Positions 24,136 to 37,393 are shown, counted from the first letter of the stretch. The stretch is 64,000 nucleotides of DNA from Stenopsyche tienmushanensis (GCA_008973525.1 WACJ01000010.1:186001-250000); one strand, 5' to 3'. Translations and numbers: made by a program. The notes: generated by a model not told the origin, from the sequence alone.

Positions 24136-26502
24136 CTGGTGTCAGAAGACTGGGATCTTCGACTGCGACGACGCCGAAATGCTGTCAAGGAGGACGACGA
24201 CGACGACGATCGCGCATCATCAGAAAATGTTGAGGCGAGCACGTGGCCATGCCGCCATGTTGGACGCGTCGGCGTCATATGGTTCGACGCACGCTAGCGT
24301 CACCACCGGACGCCGAGATCAGCCCGACGCCGCTAGGAATGCGCCCCTTGAGCGCATCGTCCGCGGAGGGAGAAGCTGAGGCGCCATGGAAGGCGCTAAT
24401 TCCAGCCGACCACGTGGCCTATGGAGGCAGACGCAGCGTCGCTGGAAAGCGCCACAACCTGAGATGCAGCACGAGCTTCCCGATAGCTTGAGCTGCAGCT
24501 TCACAAAGGATGGCCGTCATCAGAACGAGGAGTTTGTAATGACAGGAATCCTTGGTCAGGTATCTCGCGGGTAATCCGCGAGGCATTGTAAATATTTTCT
24601 TAATAATTTTTATGCGTGACCTTTAAGTTGTTTATAATATTTTAGGGTTTGTCGCGCAATAGATAATGTAAGTTGTAGTATAAAGCGATCGGCATGGTGT
24701 GATTAAAATATCGAACTATAATAGTTATGAAGCGTCATCAAGCTTGTCTTTTGCGATGGATGAAGAGTTAATTGTGGATTTCTATTGTTGTAAATATTTC
24801 TTATCTTGAGGGCCGATAGCGGTACTTCAAGGCATGGGAAAATCCCATCCGCTTTATCAAGCAGGGCTCGGGGCGCTAGGTATTTTGTAATCAACCGGGT
24901 TTTTTGTCTTGCCGATTCGTGGTATTTTGGTTTGTAAACGGCGTTGCATTTTTTTGTATGTATTATATGCATGTCGTTCGAATTTATTTTAGGTTTTAAA
25001 ATATGTTGAATATTGTTAAAGATAATGCCAGATGTTGCAGGGTGAATTGTACGAAATTTTCAGGTACAGTCCCAGAGATACCCTTTGCAAGCGGTCGGTA
25101 TCGTTTAGAACAGCTTTTATTGTCGTCGCTTTTGTTTCTTTGTTTTGTAAGCTTCTCGTAAAGAGTGTTGTAATTGTTTAGAAGCAAGTCATTTGGTAAT
25201 TTTGATTTTTTTTTGAAGAATAAGGTCGTCGGAGAACCATGGTTCGTGAAGTATTTATTGTGAGCCACAATGCTTTGAACCAGGCGCTGGCGAGCTGGTG
25301 ATGCCGTCAGGCTGGTAGCATGTGGTTGTTTAGTTTTAGTTGCGACGCTCTGGATGAGCACCAGGCGCTGGCGGGCGGGAGATCCCGCCAGGCTGGTGGT
25401 ATGTCGCGTAAGGGTATTTGAATGGAAGCAACAATAGACGCTGGCGACGGGAAATCCGCTGCGATAATTGTTATGGGTCTTCCAGATCAGGGCGGATCGA
25501 ACTACCTCGGTGGATTTGATCGCTGCCTTCCCTATCCTATTAAGAGGCACCGTCGTGACCGGTGATGTAGGGTTGGCAGCCGAAACCTTCAGTTTCGCGC
25601 AGTAAGGTGATACTTCACGTACCAAGGGACATCGCGACGAACGTAATTAAATGAAGTTAAATTATTTTCTTTACGACACAGGATGGCGGCGACAGTGACT
25701 AGCTGAATATGGTTGTTTAGCATTATTGTTTCGGTTGTTTTGCATTTGTTCGAATTTGTCTAGGCCTCGCACGATAGTTTTCGATCGCGAGAAGTAGAGC
25801 TGCAATGGAATCACGGAGTACGCAGTGCCAGAGAAGAGCTTTCTGTCTATTCGTTGTCTATTTTTCTTATTCTTCTGTTTTGTTCTGGTTTATTCAAAGA
25901 AATATCTCGCGATAGGACACGGTGACGAATCTATTGATGCTGCAAATTAGATAAGTCAAGGTCGAGGAGAAAGTAGTTTTGTTTAAACTAGTCATCCGCG
26001 TAAACTTCTAAGGGAGTGCCGGTTCGGAGGGATGATTGTTTTCATCGCCAAACAGGCTAACGCGCGTAGACGTCGCGTAGCGATACGGACGTCGTGATGA
26101 ATGATAAAGCTTACTGTATTTTTTTTTGTTAAATTAAGAAATGTAAAGAACAGACTCATGAAGGTTTCATTGCAGGAGCAGCAAGGTTCTAACAGGACTT
26201 CTACAGGAACATCAGAAACATTTTCTTTTCTCTTTTGAAAGATCCTACTACTGTGGATCTATATTTCATTTTCATATGTTTTTAACTTGTTTTTGTAAAT
26301 AAAAATACTACTTGTTTTATTTTATGGTCACGGTCAAAGTTTACCCCTGATTTCTCGGGCCGTAAAGCAAATGCTGTGACTTTTGTTAAGTCGGGCAGGG
26401 ACGCTTTTTTTTTTCTTTTTTTTCTTTTTTTTATATGCGGCACGATTGCGAGGCACGGGATTGGATTGATCGGGACGATTCAATTGCTTAAGTCGGGGGG
26501 AG
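24136..26502 (+). other. LTR-element interior without gag/pol
   Basis: The first 450 bp is GC-rich with short plus-strand ORFs (66 codons at 24179, 62 codons at 24386) that could be a remnant of a gag leader but carry no zinc knuckle or other gag motif. The rest is intermediate in composition. A motif CAGGCGCTGGCG recurs at about 25281, 25361 and, degraded, 25436, with inverted GCCAGGCTGGT-type partners. This suggests RNA secondary structure. The longest ORF (209 codons, 24996-25625) is antisense and overlaps these repeats. Confidence 0.6.
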
Positions 26503-27128
26503 TGTAGCGTGGGAATAATTTGCGATTGTTTTTATTGATTGTAAAAATAAATTAATTAATTTCGTCGTTTAATATCGATTTTTGGTCGTCAAAGCGGGTC
26601 GTTTAATTTGGCGTTCGGACCTCAACCGTTCTTAAGGGTCGTAGGCCGAGCAAATTCTTTCTGTTCTTTTCTGGGCGCCTTGGGGACCGGTCGTGTTAAT
26701 TTCGCGCTACGTCTCCATCATCAAGCCTCTGCGTCGTGATCGTCTGCCGTATCACAAAATGGTAAATAAAACTTATTAATTGAAGTTCATCATGTTTTAA
26801 TTGTTTCCCTATCGTTTTGAGGTTTCCTCCTTTTTGGTGTCGTCATATGAGCGGTCGAAGTTAAAGAATCGCCCCCTCGGCGGAGGTATACGCATATTCC
26901 GTCGCGGATGCTTCGAATTTGTCTCGGTGTCGCGGGGTTCCTTCGCCCCTGAGGGCGGAGCCCCTTCGCTTCTCGTCGAGGTCCTTCGGGCCGAGATGAG
27001 AGGCGCAGGGGTGCGTCCGGCCTCCGGAGCGCCCCGCGATTCGAGATGCCCCTCGTGGCGGGCTGTTTGAGGCAGCTGCGACGAAGATTGCGGGCCCCTG
27101 AAGACGGCAAGGGGCTTTAAACGCAACA
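26503..27128 (+). repeat. 3' LTR (626 bp)
   Basis: Copy of the 5' LTR at an offset of 2993 bp. One substitution (26917) was found by eye. It is followed immediately by the GATC target duplication. Confidence 0.93.
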
Positions 27129-27132
27129 GATC

Positions 27133-29046
27133 CTTAAAATATAAAATAATAAAGATTCATCCCTCAAAATTATCATTATTAAAATAATTTAATATTTTTC
27201 TCAAACGGAAAGGGCTTACGCGAAAATATTGCATATATTAATTAAATATGCATATAAAAATCATCTAAATAATTTTAACAAGGAAAGCAATTAAAAAACA
27301 ATCTCATAGTAGAAATCTTTGATGGCGATTGAATATTGCATGGCAGCTTAATAAAATCAAATATAAAATGTAAACACAAATCATATTAAAATCATAACGA
27401 CTATACATGATTTAAATATGCACAGTATTTTTATTTTTGAATTCTGAATTTCGCATTTGATTCGATTTAGCAATTTTATGATTTAAATCGTTTATGCCAA
27501 AAGCTTTCAAACTCCGCTCTAATTGAATCGTGTCCACCTTGTTCTATTTTTGCATATTGGTTATATCCGAGAGAATATCGTTTAAAATGATAAATTCAGC
27601 ATGCAAAAATAATCAACTGTTTAAATCGATTTACGATTTTAAAATATTTTCATTAATATTTCGTACAAAAACTATTTTTTACCCGCTAATTGAAGAACTT
27701 GAATTTAAAATATTGCACGACGTTTTTGTGGGACCCTATGACTGTATTATACGAGGCCCAAATATACACGATGCAAAAATTGACGCTCAACTATAGCAAA
27801 GTAACAGAATAATCAGTTATTTCTACAAAATTATATATGGACAAATTCAACTTATCTGTCCAAAATCCAATGAACTTCGTCACAATAAACATTTTTAGAG
27901 TACAATATAAATACAATTGCTCTTTTGATTTCAATCGATAATCTTTGTTAAAAATATTATAGCATTTTCAATGTGTTTTTCGACTGAAAAATTGAAAAAA
28001 ATGTATCTATGTCATTGCATTCTGATCTTGTTTAAGTTAAGCAATCTTGTTTCATAGATGAAACAATGGATCACCAAAGACCCTGGGATGAGTAGAAAAG
28101 GTAATTTCAAGTTGAAAGATGAGATCAGCCATAGACCAAAATAAACTGAAGATACTCTGTAAACACTGTAGTATGAAGATACCTTTCCATCAAAATAGAA
28201 CCTTCAAAATGGATGGAAATTTATCCATCAAGAAAAATCGTGCAACTGGCAACAATAAATGAGTGTTCTACAATAAATTAAAAAGAAAAAGTTAATTGAT
28301 TAATGCTTGCCATAGAGGTCAATATTCTTGCTTGTTAATGGTTTTCTTTGTTATTTGTTGAAGTTTTGTAGGAATTGTCAATCACAAATTGCATATTAAT
28401 ATTATAAAAATGCCATATGATGAAATGTAATGAAAGGCTTCAGGTAATATTACAAATAAAGTAAACGATATATCATACTTTTGTATAACAATGTGATTTT
28501 GTGACTTTTGCATACATCCAGTAAATCGAACGTATATAATTGATTATATCAATATAAATAGGTAGAATTGCACTAGCAGTTAATAGAATACTTCAATCAT
28601 TATCATAGTTCTTCAAAGGCTACTTAACTAAGTACATCTATTCTATCGATATAGAATTTTCAGCGTTAAAAAATTTTGATCAAATTGCTTTTCAAAATGT
28701 ATTCAGAGTCAATGTCCTGAATTTGTATACTGCCATATCAGCATACATCACATAGACAATCATGTTTATTTTTTTTAAACATTACTATACAAATCATGAT
28801 TAATTTTTAATCAACTGCTTCATTTTCAATATAATTTTTACATCGTATTACGTTTTTCTACTTGGTGACATGCTGAAGTGAGTCTCGAGCAGCAAATGTG
28901 CAATCTTGCAAATAGTAAGATTATTGGAACCAATTCAAATTAACATCTTTAGAAAATCCAATTGGACGAAGACTCCCCATAATGTTTTCCAACAAAGAGA
29001 TCAAATGCATAAACTAGTCGTATGACAAATTCTTGAATATTAATAA
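27133..29046. other. No gene or repeat recognised
   Basis: AT-rich spacer. The 88-codon plus-strand ORF at 27530-27796 is Phe/Ile-rich and has no recognisable domain. Confidence 0.4.
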
Positions 29047-29357
29047 GCCTGCAATTACTGACCGATCGCTTCTTGCGCGTGCGGCGAGCAGGAGTCGAGA
29101 GGAATCGTCGATTGGCCTTGGCTGCGGGAAGACGTCCTTTCCGCAGCCAAATCCCTCTCTATCGTACCGAATAAATGTTACATAGAGAGAAGAGTCTTTT
29201 TGTTCGACGCCGTCCACCTTCATCCATCCGTCAGGCTGCAAATTATCCGATATAAGAACGGACCTGTGCGTTAACGCGGCCATCCCGATGGGCACGTGCG
29301 AGCAGGGATCCGCCCGGGGACTCTGCCCCCGAGAGCGCCCCCGCTCTCTACGTAACA
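29047..29357 (+). repeat. LTR-like GC-rich repeat E, copy 2
   Basis: Shares with copy 1 CGCTTCTTGCGCGTG, TTGGCCTTGGCTGCGG, CGCAGCCAAATC, CCGAATAAATG (the conserved AATAAA), GAGAAGAGTCTTTTTGTTCG and AAGAACGGACC. It continues through a GC-rich end to ...CTACGTAACA. The 116-codon minus-strand ORF over it is a composition artefact. The left side is truncated relative to copy 3. Confidence 0.7.
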
Positions 29358-29709
29358 ATACCAATAGTCCCTTGGAAGCACTTAGACTATCAATAAATCC
29401 CTTGTAAAATAATTTTACAATTCTTTTTATAAATAAAAAGACCAGGTACCCTAATTCTCAACATATTTAGTAAAATATTGTAAAATAGATTAACTTAATT
29501 GTGTTTAATTTGATATGACATTTTGTATACCAATCTAACAAAATATACTAATCTAATTTATACAAGTATAATATATGGTTCGAAAACATTTTTTGCAGCA
29601 CGACCCAAAGATTTTTTTTTCTTAACACATGATGTAAAAAGAATTTCTTACAGCACAAGTAAAAATGTAGGTCAGTAGGAATAATTTTTTTTACAGAACG
29701 TGAAGAAAA

Positions 29710-29905
29710 ACGTGATACCTAGGTCTGGCCAAACCTATTTTATTAAATCTAGGTAAATAATTAGAAATATCCTTTTTTTCTCGAAACACAGGTATCCCAA
29801 ACTTTTTTTAGAATTTAAAATTCTGTAAATCCTTTAAATGTAAGAAAAATTTGGTAGACTCTATACATAGCTATTATTAAAAAAACTCATTGCAAAACCA
29901 TTATG
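29710..29905 (-). repeat. Old dispersed repeat C, uninterrupted copy
   Basis: Reverse complement of the repeat split at 16370-17170. It crosses the hAT insertion point without interruption (AGCTATGTATAGAGTCTACC on the minus strand). Confidence 0.65.
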
Positions 29906-30779
29906 GTCCAGCCAGATCATCTTATTGACAGAATGGTTAAATAATGTTTAAATATTTTTAATGTCAAATTTCTGACGTATTATCACTGTGTCCATAAACA
30001 ATTGTTAGTACTTCCGAGAAAAATAAAATTTTGGCTATTTACTATAGCCATTCGTTAGATTCGTCAGGCGCTTTCGTTCCTCAGTGTCCCCGGTAAAGCA
30101 GATCATGCATTACAATATAAAACGTAACGGTTATAGTTCTAGATGGCACCAGTTTATCTTGAGTGCCATTTGCAAAATTTAGGGCTTGCAGGGCGAAGCT
30201 TTAAAATAATATATATGTGGCATACACCTAAATTTACAACGGTCGGTTTTATAGAGGCAATTTCAGTGGAAAATACCGAATTTTGGCACACGATCAAAAA
30301 AGGAAAATAAATGGGAAGGATAAGGCCCACCAGGGGTCACCGTCGAGATCAAAGGGGACTCGGCCGAAGACATTAAACGATTCAGAGAACTTGACCACCG
30401 GGGTCAACAATTATTGCCATCGCAGCTTATTTATACGGAAACTTCGGCGATGTCGGAAAATTACGGCTTTTCCGCCCCTTCACAATTATTCTCGATTATC
30501 TTGCACACAGCGGATGCTTTCAATATATCTCAATCGGATATCGGCAAAAAATTAACATTTTGATAGCCGGATGCTGATCCTCCTCGTGCATATTATCATA
30601 ATATCAGCATAAAGGTTTAAAGCGATAAAATTTTATTGAGGTTATCTGCATAAACATATCCAGAAGAAACGAAATAACTAACGATTATAAAACAATTTGA
30701 TATACAAGTATGAATAACTCCTAATTATACGACATTCCAATCCTAATATTAAAGTATATTTCCGATAAATTACATTATA
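29906..30779. other. No gene identified; higher-complexity island 30040-30600
   Basis: 30040-30600 is notably less AT-rich than its surroundings, with a 90-codon plus-strand ORF (30283-30555) rich in Lys/Arg. I see no domain. It could be a conserved non-coding block or an old retrotransposed fragment. Confidence 0.35.
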
Positions 30780-30782
30780 TAC

Positions 30783-31676
30783 GAGGCGTATTCAGAAAGT
30801 AAGTGTACTAAATTCTCAATTTTTTTTTAATTGAAAAAATATTATAGGACATTATTCATACATTTGTTGAATATTTTTTCACATAATTTAATCTCGTTCA
30901 ATGCATGTAATGAGTCGTGGCATAAGCTTATTTATGTCCTCCTCAAATAACTCTCTCACCAGCTTCTTCCCCCACTTCAGAATCTTTTCCTGCACCTACT
31001 CGTCAATTGAAAAAATAATTTTACTTATGTGTACCTACAGAGAGGTGAAAAGTTGATCATATGAAGACTTCAAGTCAGAAGAATACGAAAAAGTGGTTCA
31101 AAACATCCCAACCAAATGAGTCCAAGAGCATCTTGCTGGCTGAAACTGTATGAAGACGAACGTTGTCGTGCAACAGGCACACTACTATCGTCAGCATTCT
31201 TCTCCTTTTATTTCTAAAGGTTCTTTTGAGTTTTTTATGATCTCACAATATTGTTGCGCATTGATTGATTTCCTTCTGAGGCAAAAATTTGACCAAAATG
31301 ATGCATTTTCGAGGGCAAGGTTTTTTTGCCCAAAATTGTGATATTGAATATTTTGGCAGATGGAAAATTGACAAAACGTCCGTTTTTTAGACTCAGGCGT
31401 ATATAGAGCCACCTACGTTTTATCTCCAGACACAATAAAGGTCAGAAAATCTTCTCTTTCCAATTCAAGTTGTTTCAAGTCAAGCGGATTAAAGCAAATG
31501 GCTCGCACTTGGACAGACATCATTCATGCAACTGGATACTACAACGTGAATTTACGTACTACAATATTCTTATAATGTTTGCTGTGTCAATAAATCCCCC
31601 TTTACTATTCACTGTTGCCAATTTCTAAAAAACAAAAAACCCCAGCTCGTTTTGGTTACAGTACACTTACTATATG
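30783..31676 (-). pseudogene. Degraded mariner element (SETMAR-type transposase)
   Basis: Read on the minus strand in several frames: TFIVSGDKT and YTPESKK (degraded TGDET...ESK), INAQQYCEIIKN, LLHDNVRLHTVSASKMLLDS (DNARPHTA... catalytic block), FGWDVLNH, then LKWGKKLVRELFEEDINKL and PRLITCIERD at the C terminus. These are in the order of mariner transposases related to the SETMAR transposase domain. Ends: ATTCAGAAAGTAAGTGTACT at 30790-30809 and its inverted counterpart AGTACACTTACTATATGAAT at 31660-31679 act as TIRs. The N-terminal HTH part is absent and stops are frequent. The ORFs at 31191-31435 are pieces of it. Confidence 0.82.
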
Positions 31677-31913
31677 AATATGTGAACGCTTTATGAAATA
31701 TATAAATAAAATTGTACAATATTTATTCCTTTTAGTACTACATTATATTTTTATGCGGTTTTTAGCATTGTATCATAAAAAAAATTTCATGTATATTTTT
31801 ACGTGGGATTTTATAACCAGGGATCAATACAGTTTATTTTTTTTAATAGGGGTACAAATAAAACTCATATTATTATAAAAGTTCCAATTTTAAATTATTT
31901 ATTTTTTATATGT

Positions 31914-32632
31914 CACCAGTGATTACCCGGTTGCAATGCCACACAAAAAAAAGAAAGTTTTTATGTTTTGATTCTATTTATTGAAGTGCTTTCATATATT
32001 TTTGATTGCGCTAAAAAAGGGTATATGATCGCGCTTGGTAATTATTTGAGAGGAAACTAAGAATTCAAATGTACCGTTTTTCAATATTTCGAGTCTCCTG
32101 TCGGACTCATGGACGCGGAATAACTGCCGGCGCCTTGATGATGCTCCTTGTCAGCATCTTTCGTCCAGTGCTGTCAATGCGCGATGTTGGGCCATGCATT
32201 GCCGTTACTTCATTAGAGATTGTTTAAACTTTCAGATTTTTTTACTTTGTTATTGGTGGTTTAAATACCACTAAAACTTCATTAATCCGTTAACTGGTTT
32301 AAGAATCATATAACTATTACGAAAGAAGTAGAATCTCAATAATTTCTTGCGAAATTACCTGTATTTTTGGGCATGACAAATACATAACAAATCGACGGTT
32401 GTAGTGCTGTATTTACCTTGGCATCACCAAACCAATATGCACCAACATAGTGCATACGCTAAATGTCTCGCGTAAAAAATTGTGTAAACAAACAACGTTT
32501 TTATTATACCTATGTTATTTCTGCAAGTATAAACGATAAGTTGACAAAGTTTTATTGGAATCAGAAGAACGGTTTAGCAGCGCATTAAATACAAACAAAC
32601 AAAGATTAATTTTTATATATTAAATATGGATT
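31914..32632 (+). repeat. Dispersed repeat family A, copy 3 (with extra interior)
   Basis: Starts ACCAGTGATTACCCGGTTGC and ends ATTTTTATATATTAAAT. The 3' part (about 32400-32632) matches the other copies, with one sub-repeat (AGAACGGTTTAGCAGCGCAT). About 430 bp between 31960 and 32390 is not in copies 1, 2 or 4. It contains a GC-richer piece (GACGCGGAATAACTGCCGGC) that may be a secondary insertion. Confidence 0.6.
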
Positions 32633-35600
32633 GTAAGACAATTTAATATTTCAATAAATAAAATTGATCAAGCAAATTTTTGCTTTCTTTTTGATTTAAA
32701 GAAATGGGATAAACCTCAAAAAAATTAATTTTGCGAGTTATTTTGTGTTCATGCAAATTAACTTGCTTTGTGCTCACATCGGCCCCCACAATTTCAATTT
32801 CATAGATCTGGTCTTCAGGAGCTAAACAATTATATTTACCCCCAGAGAATTTACATATGCGAATACGTTTTGATTACAAGTCTTTTCAGAATCGGCATGA
32901 AAATATTTAAAATGTAATTTATTACGACAAAATCAACCCAATAGAATTTCTTATAAAATAATTCAATCCCAATATCTTTTAATAATTAATACAGTCCTAC
33001 TTTATTTTACATCAGGAGCAATCCTTCTCCTACTTCTGACACCATCGAAGTTTAGGGGAGGGACCTCGAAAATTGCTGATATATATATTTTTTAGTAATA
33101 TAACATCAATTTTAGATATGTGAATGATATCAAATAATTTCAATATTGGCCATTAATTATATCGATTAATAACAGCTACGTAGAGCTGAAAATCACTCAT
33201 TGAAAGTTTGCCAGCTTTTGCTGAAAATCTACGTTTATACAAGTATAACAACGAATGCAGAGAACTGCAACAAGTCACCTTATAACTTCAACGCATTCCA
33301 TCTACTCCATTGATTTCCATATGCTCAGTCTGCTGAAGCACTTTGATACAATAGTTAACCTAAATATTGCATGAAGCAAGAGGATACGAAAGTTTTAGAG
33401 CTGAAAATTTAAATTCGCAACTTCAACAGCTATAACCCGAATCCCGGAACCAATACAAACGAGAAACGACTTGACATTTAAACTATATTTGTCCAAGTGT
33501 ATGAAAGTTTGGCACATAATTCCTAACGAACAGAATGCACTCCATAGAAGTAAGTTTGAAGATCTATTAAGTTGTAAAGAAATCAACGCCACTTGAAAAT
33601 CCTCGCTCTAGATTTTGTGAATGGAGTCCTAGTTTGAAAACTGTGCTTTGTGCTACTGTTAAGAAATTTGAACGTTTTTTAAAAATCAATTTACGTGCAT
33701 AGTTCTTCGTTTTATTGGCCTTGTTTTCGCGTTATTTTTTAAATTCGTATTTAAATTTTTCGCCAAAAAAATGTTAAAAATGTAACATAATAGTTTTGTG
33801 ACAGTATCAGGTTCTCAAACAATGTAAATTTAATATACAAGAATTTAAATAATAAAAATATAGCTAGGGGATGAATCGGCCATATTTTGCTACCCTGCCA
33901 ATGTAAGTCTTGCTCTACAACTGAGCAAAGTTTAAAATATTCGTAGATATCATTAAATATTTACGTGTAATCGAAAAGACGGTGGCTATATCAAAAAATA
34001 GCTACGCTTTATTTGACTTTGAATAAAAATATATAGAACAGACAGACATACATTCAATTTTATTCAAATTATGGTACTACTTATGGTAAAATATTTTTAT
34101 GCCGTTATATCCGTTTTTCTTGTCAAATAATATTATTAAAAAAAACAATTTTTTTCTCTTAATTTTTTTCATATATTTGACTTTTATAGGGAAAAATAAA
34201 AAAATTAGGGTCAATTTATATGCATCAATAAATCACATTACCCGTAATGCGTCTTTCAAGACCATCCACTCGGTTTCAAGACACGATTGCTTGTACATAT
34301 TTAAAACCATACAAACGCTCTCAATCAACGTACACGTATTAATAATTAATATTCCGCCATTTAACATATCATATTTCTATGCGAAACATTTCCAGGAACT
34401 TTGTATAAAGCTAAATATATTTCTTACCTTATAAAGCAATTTAATTGCAAAATTAAAATCATTTTGTGATGGTTTCACATATGTGCTTAAATTAAATTAA
34501 AAATTTCATTTTTCGAAAGTACATATCTCTAAAAATATCATCTATAATTTTGGTGAATAAATTGGGATTATATCAATACTTTACAGCTAATTCGCGAAAT
34601 GCGCTCGAAGCAATCACTTTGCCCAGATTGCGCCCCAACGGCTCTGAAACTGCTGCGGTCGCAGAGTTGTCCCTATATTTGCTTTTGTTTGGAAGCCATT
34701 TTTTAATCTAAATTTGATAAATTATACGAAATAAACTGTTTGAAATGTCCACAAAAATATTATCAACAAGGTCTATTATACCAAATAAACATTTTTGTAA
34801 GCAACACATTCATCACAAGCCTCAACGCCATAATTCAGGTCTAAGATGGCTTTATTAAGCTTCATAAAATTGTTTATATAGTTGAACATGTTAAAGCCTT
34901 AATTAAACATCATGGAAACTAATGCTAATCAGATTTATTTGTTGAAAAATGTATTTAAAACGGAATATTTATGCGTTAATAAATCATGCAAAATGTAATC
35001 TCGAGCAATTTTACTTTGGCAAATAAACATTAACAGTTAAAACGTTGAAATATACGCCGTCATCTAACATATAACACAAAGATTTGAATATTTAACCCAT
35101 GTTAATAGTTAATTCTAATGGAGCAAGCTGACAGCGCCGTACAAATATCCCTGCCATTAAACAAACGTATGAACTACTATCGTTCGGGATGAATACGAAT
35201 TAATGCACATCTAATGCTATGCTTAAATTCATAATTCCCCCTATTTTTTTGCCATTGTGATTTTTCCTCATAAAATACCCATTCCCGTACAGCACAGTTG
35301 ACATTAAAACCGAAACAAAGAAGTATCACATTATAATGTTGACCAACTTTACGTGCCCTTTGTCCACGCGCCAACCCTTATTATGACAAAAACATACATT
35401 TTGCATTTTATCACCTTTGTTTTAATCATAATTTAAAACAAACTTGTAGCAGAGTATAATAAAACTGTGCTCAGAATCATGCACAATATATGACTACAAG
35501 AACATTTGTATTCAAATGCCTGGTAAATGAGTCAACTTTATGTTAACATGTCTCTATCTGCCAAAGCAATTGGATTCTTATATTTATCAATTAGCGCTGA

Positions 35601-36722
35601 CAATATAAAAGTAGTTTCAAAGTGCATTCTATGCTACAAATATAAAATAATTCTAAAGATGCCATATCAATTATCAGATCTACTCTAGGGGATGGATTTT
35701 TCATATAGTAGTTTCCTTTCTGTCTCCTATACATGTTTAAATTAGGATAGGCTCATTTGAATAGAAATCTAATGCAAATGATGATCTTTGAATAAAATTA
35801 AATGATTTTTGAAAAAAATCTAATTTTTTACCCTCTAATATTACTATTTGTATTTGTTTAATTTAAAATACACAATGGAAACCATAGATTTTGAATTAAA
35901 TTTCAATTATTATTCAGTCCTGCCCAAGTTTATCAATCATTGATGAATAAAAATTGACCTTGCTTGGGATACAATTTTAAATTAATATGAACATTTATTA
36001 TAATAATTCAAACGTATCTTTATGTCATAGATCAAATCTTTTCTCCCTCAATTTCGATAAAACTTCAAATAACATAGAAAGTTGCTCGACTTGTATTTAT
36101 TTTTGAACCTCACTTTCGAAGTTGCTAAACTCAATTGATTTGCTCCCTGCGGTCATATGATGCAATTCTAGCTGTTGCTTACTGTCATGTAATCAATTTT
36201 CTATATATTTGTAGTACATAAAAATAAATAATAATTTTAAAACATAAAATACCGAAAGATCGATTTTTGTAAGAGAATTTTTAATATTCCAACATATCAT
36301 AAAATTATACATATCTTTAAGAATAAGCTTATCCTAGCCCAATATTACTAAAAGCTTTTTATTAAAGTGGCAAATCCTTTATGGTAAATAGGCAATCTTC
36401 ATATGATTTTTTAACGAATAAATAATTTACAATGTGATTGACAAAATTACTGTTATTATGTTTTAAATTTGTACCTAAATTTTGGTTACAAATCATGTTG
36501 TCTGCATGATACTTGAGTTGGCTTTTTAGCAATTCATTTTATGGAACTATTGCCAAATTATTTTTCCATTGTTTTTCATAGTATTATAAATATATGTTTT
36601 AAAAATATGATCGCTAGCCACACCTTCTATAGATTTAAACCCATGACAAACTAATTATTAATCCAACCGCTTAATCGTGAGGCTATCTACATATCTGTAT
36701 GGTCCTAACCCGGTTTTATTAG
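32633..36722. other. No gene or repeat recognised
   Basis: AT-rich spacer. ORFs of 65-111 codons (33395, 34099, 35177) are hydrophobic or low-complexity with no recognisable domain. Confidence 0.45.
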
Positions 36723-37393
36723 TATAGTGTATTCTCGATTATCCGAGTGCGGATAATTCAGTTTGCGAATTATCCGTACTCGAAAAATATTAATTATTTA
36801 AAAAATCTTATGTTTTTATTATTTCCCTTTGAGGTTCATGCATCTTTAAGAAATCCCCAATCAAAAATAAATAAAATAGGCTATTTTGGACATATATAGT
36901 ATAATTTTGTATACATAGATTAGCTTATATATTAATATTAAGCATTGTCGTTGAAGTCAAATAAATATTTATTAATCATAAATAATTTATTTGTATTTTG
37001 TGTATGAAAATTAATGTATTAATACTACCGTCTCGTGGGATCAAGCTCATGGGATATATGAATATTAAATAAGGTTCATGTATGTGCAACTTCAACATAT
37101 CTTCAACATGTGGATTATCCGCACGTGAAAAAAAATCTTATATGAATTTTAGATCACATAATAAATCAAACACAACACTAAAAAAATGTGATGATATTCG
37201 GATAATGAGGTAACTCTCGAACAGTACATGGGGTATTATATACACAGGTGATGATGCTCAACACAATTTCGGCGGGCGAATTTTTGCAATATAGTGATTT
37301 TTTTTAAATTCTCACTAAAATATGTATAATTTTCGAAGTTTTACGAACATAAAACACAAAAAAATATATTTACACTCTTAAAATAATTAAATA

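Larger units (their letters stand above)
23510..27128 (+). mobile_element. Non-autonomous LTR retrotransposon (recent)
   Basis: Two 626-bp direct repeats bound a 2367-bp interior. The LTRs start TGTAGCGTGGG and end ACGCAACA (TG...CA). A 4-bp duplication GATC flanks them (23506-23509 and 27129-27132). Directly inside the left LTR is a plausible primer-binding site TGGTGTCAGAAG (24138-24149). Directly before the right LTR is a purine tract (GGGGGGAG). The interior shows no protease, reverse transcriptase, RNase H or integrase motif in any frame, so it would need proteins supplied in trans (LARD/TRIM-like). The 4-bp duplication fits Ty3/gypsy-type integration, but the lineage is not proven. Confidence 0.92.

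Noticed and set aside
23797..24379. Several overlapping ORFs of 60-136 codons in the GC-rich LTR half and leader
   Set aside because: They run in many frames on both strands and arise from low stop-codon density in GC-rich DNA. Most are duplicated in the other LTR and none has a recognisable domain.
29014..29364. 116-codon minus-strand ORF as a gene
   Set aside because: It coincides with LTR-like repeat E, and the frame is not maintained in the copies at 19890 and 60728.
34099..34434. 111-codon ORF as a membrane protein
   Set aside because: Phe/Ile/Asn/Lys-rich composition mirrors local AT-richness, and there is no domain or splice context.
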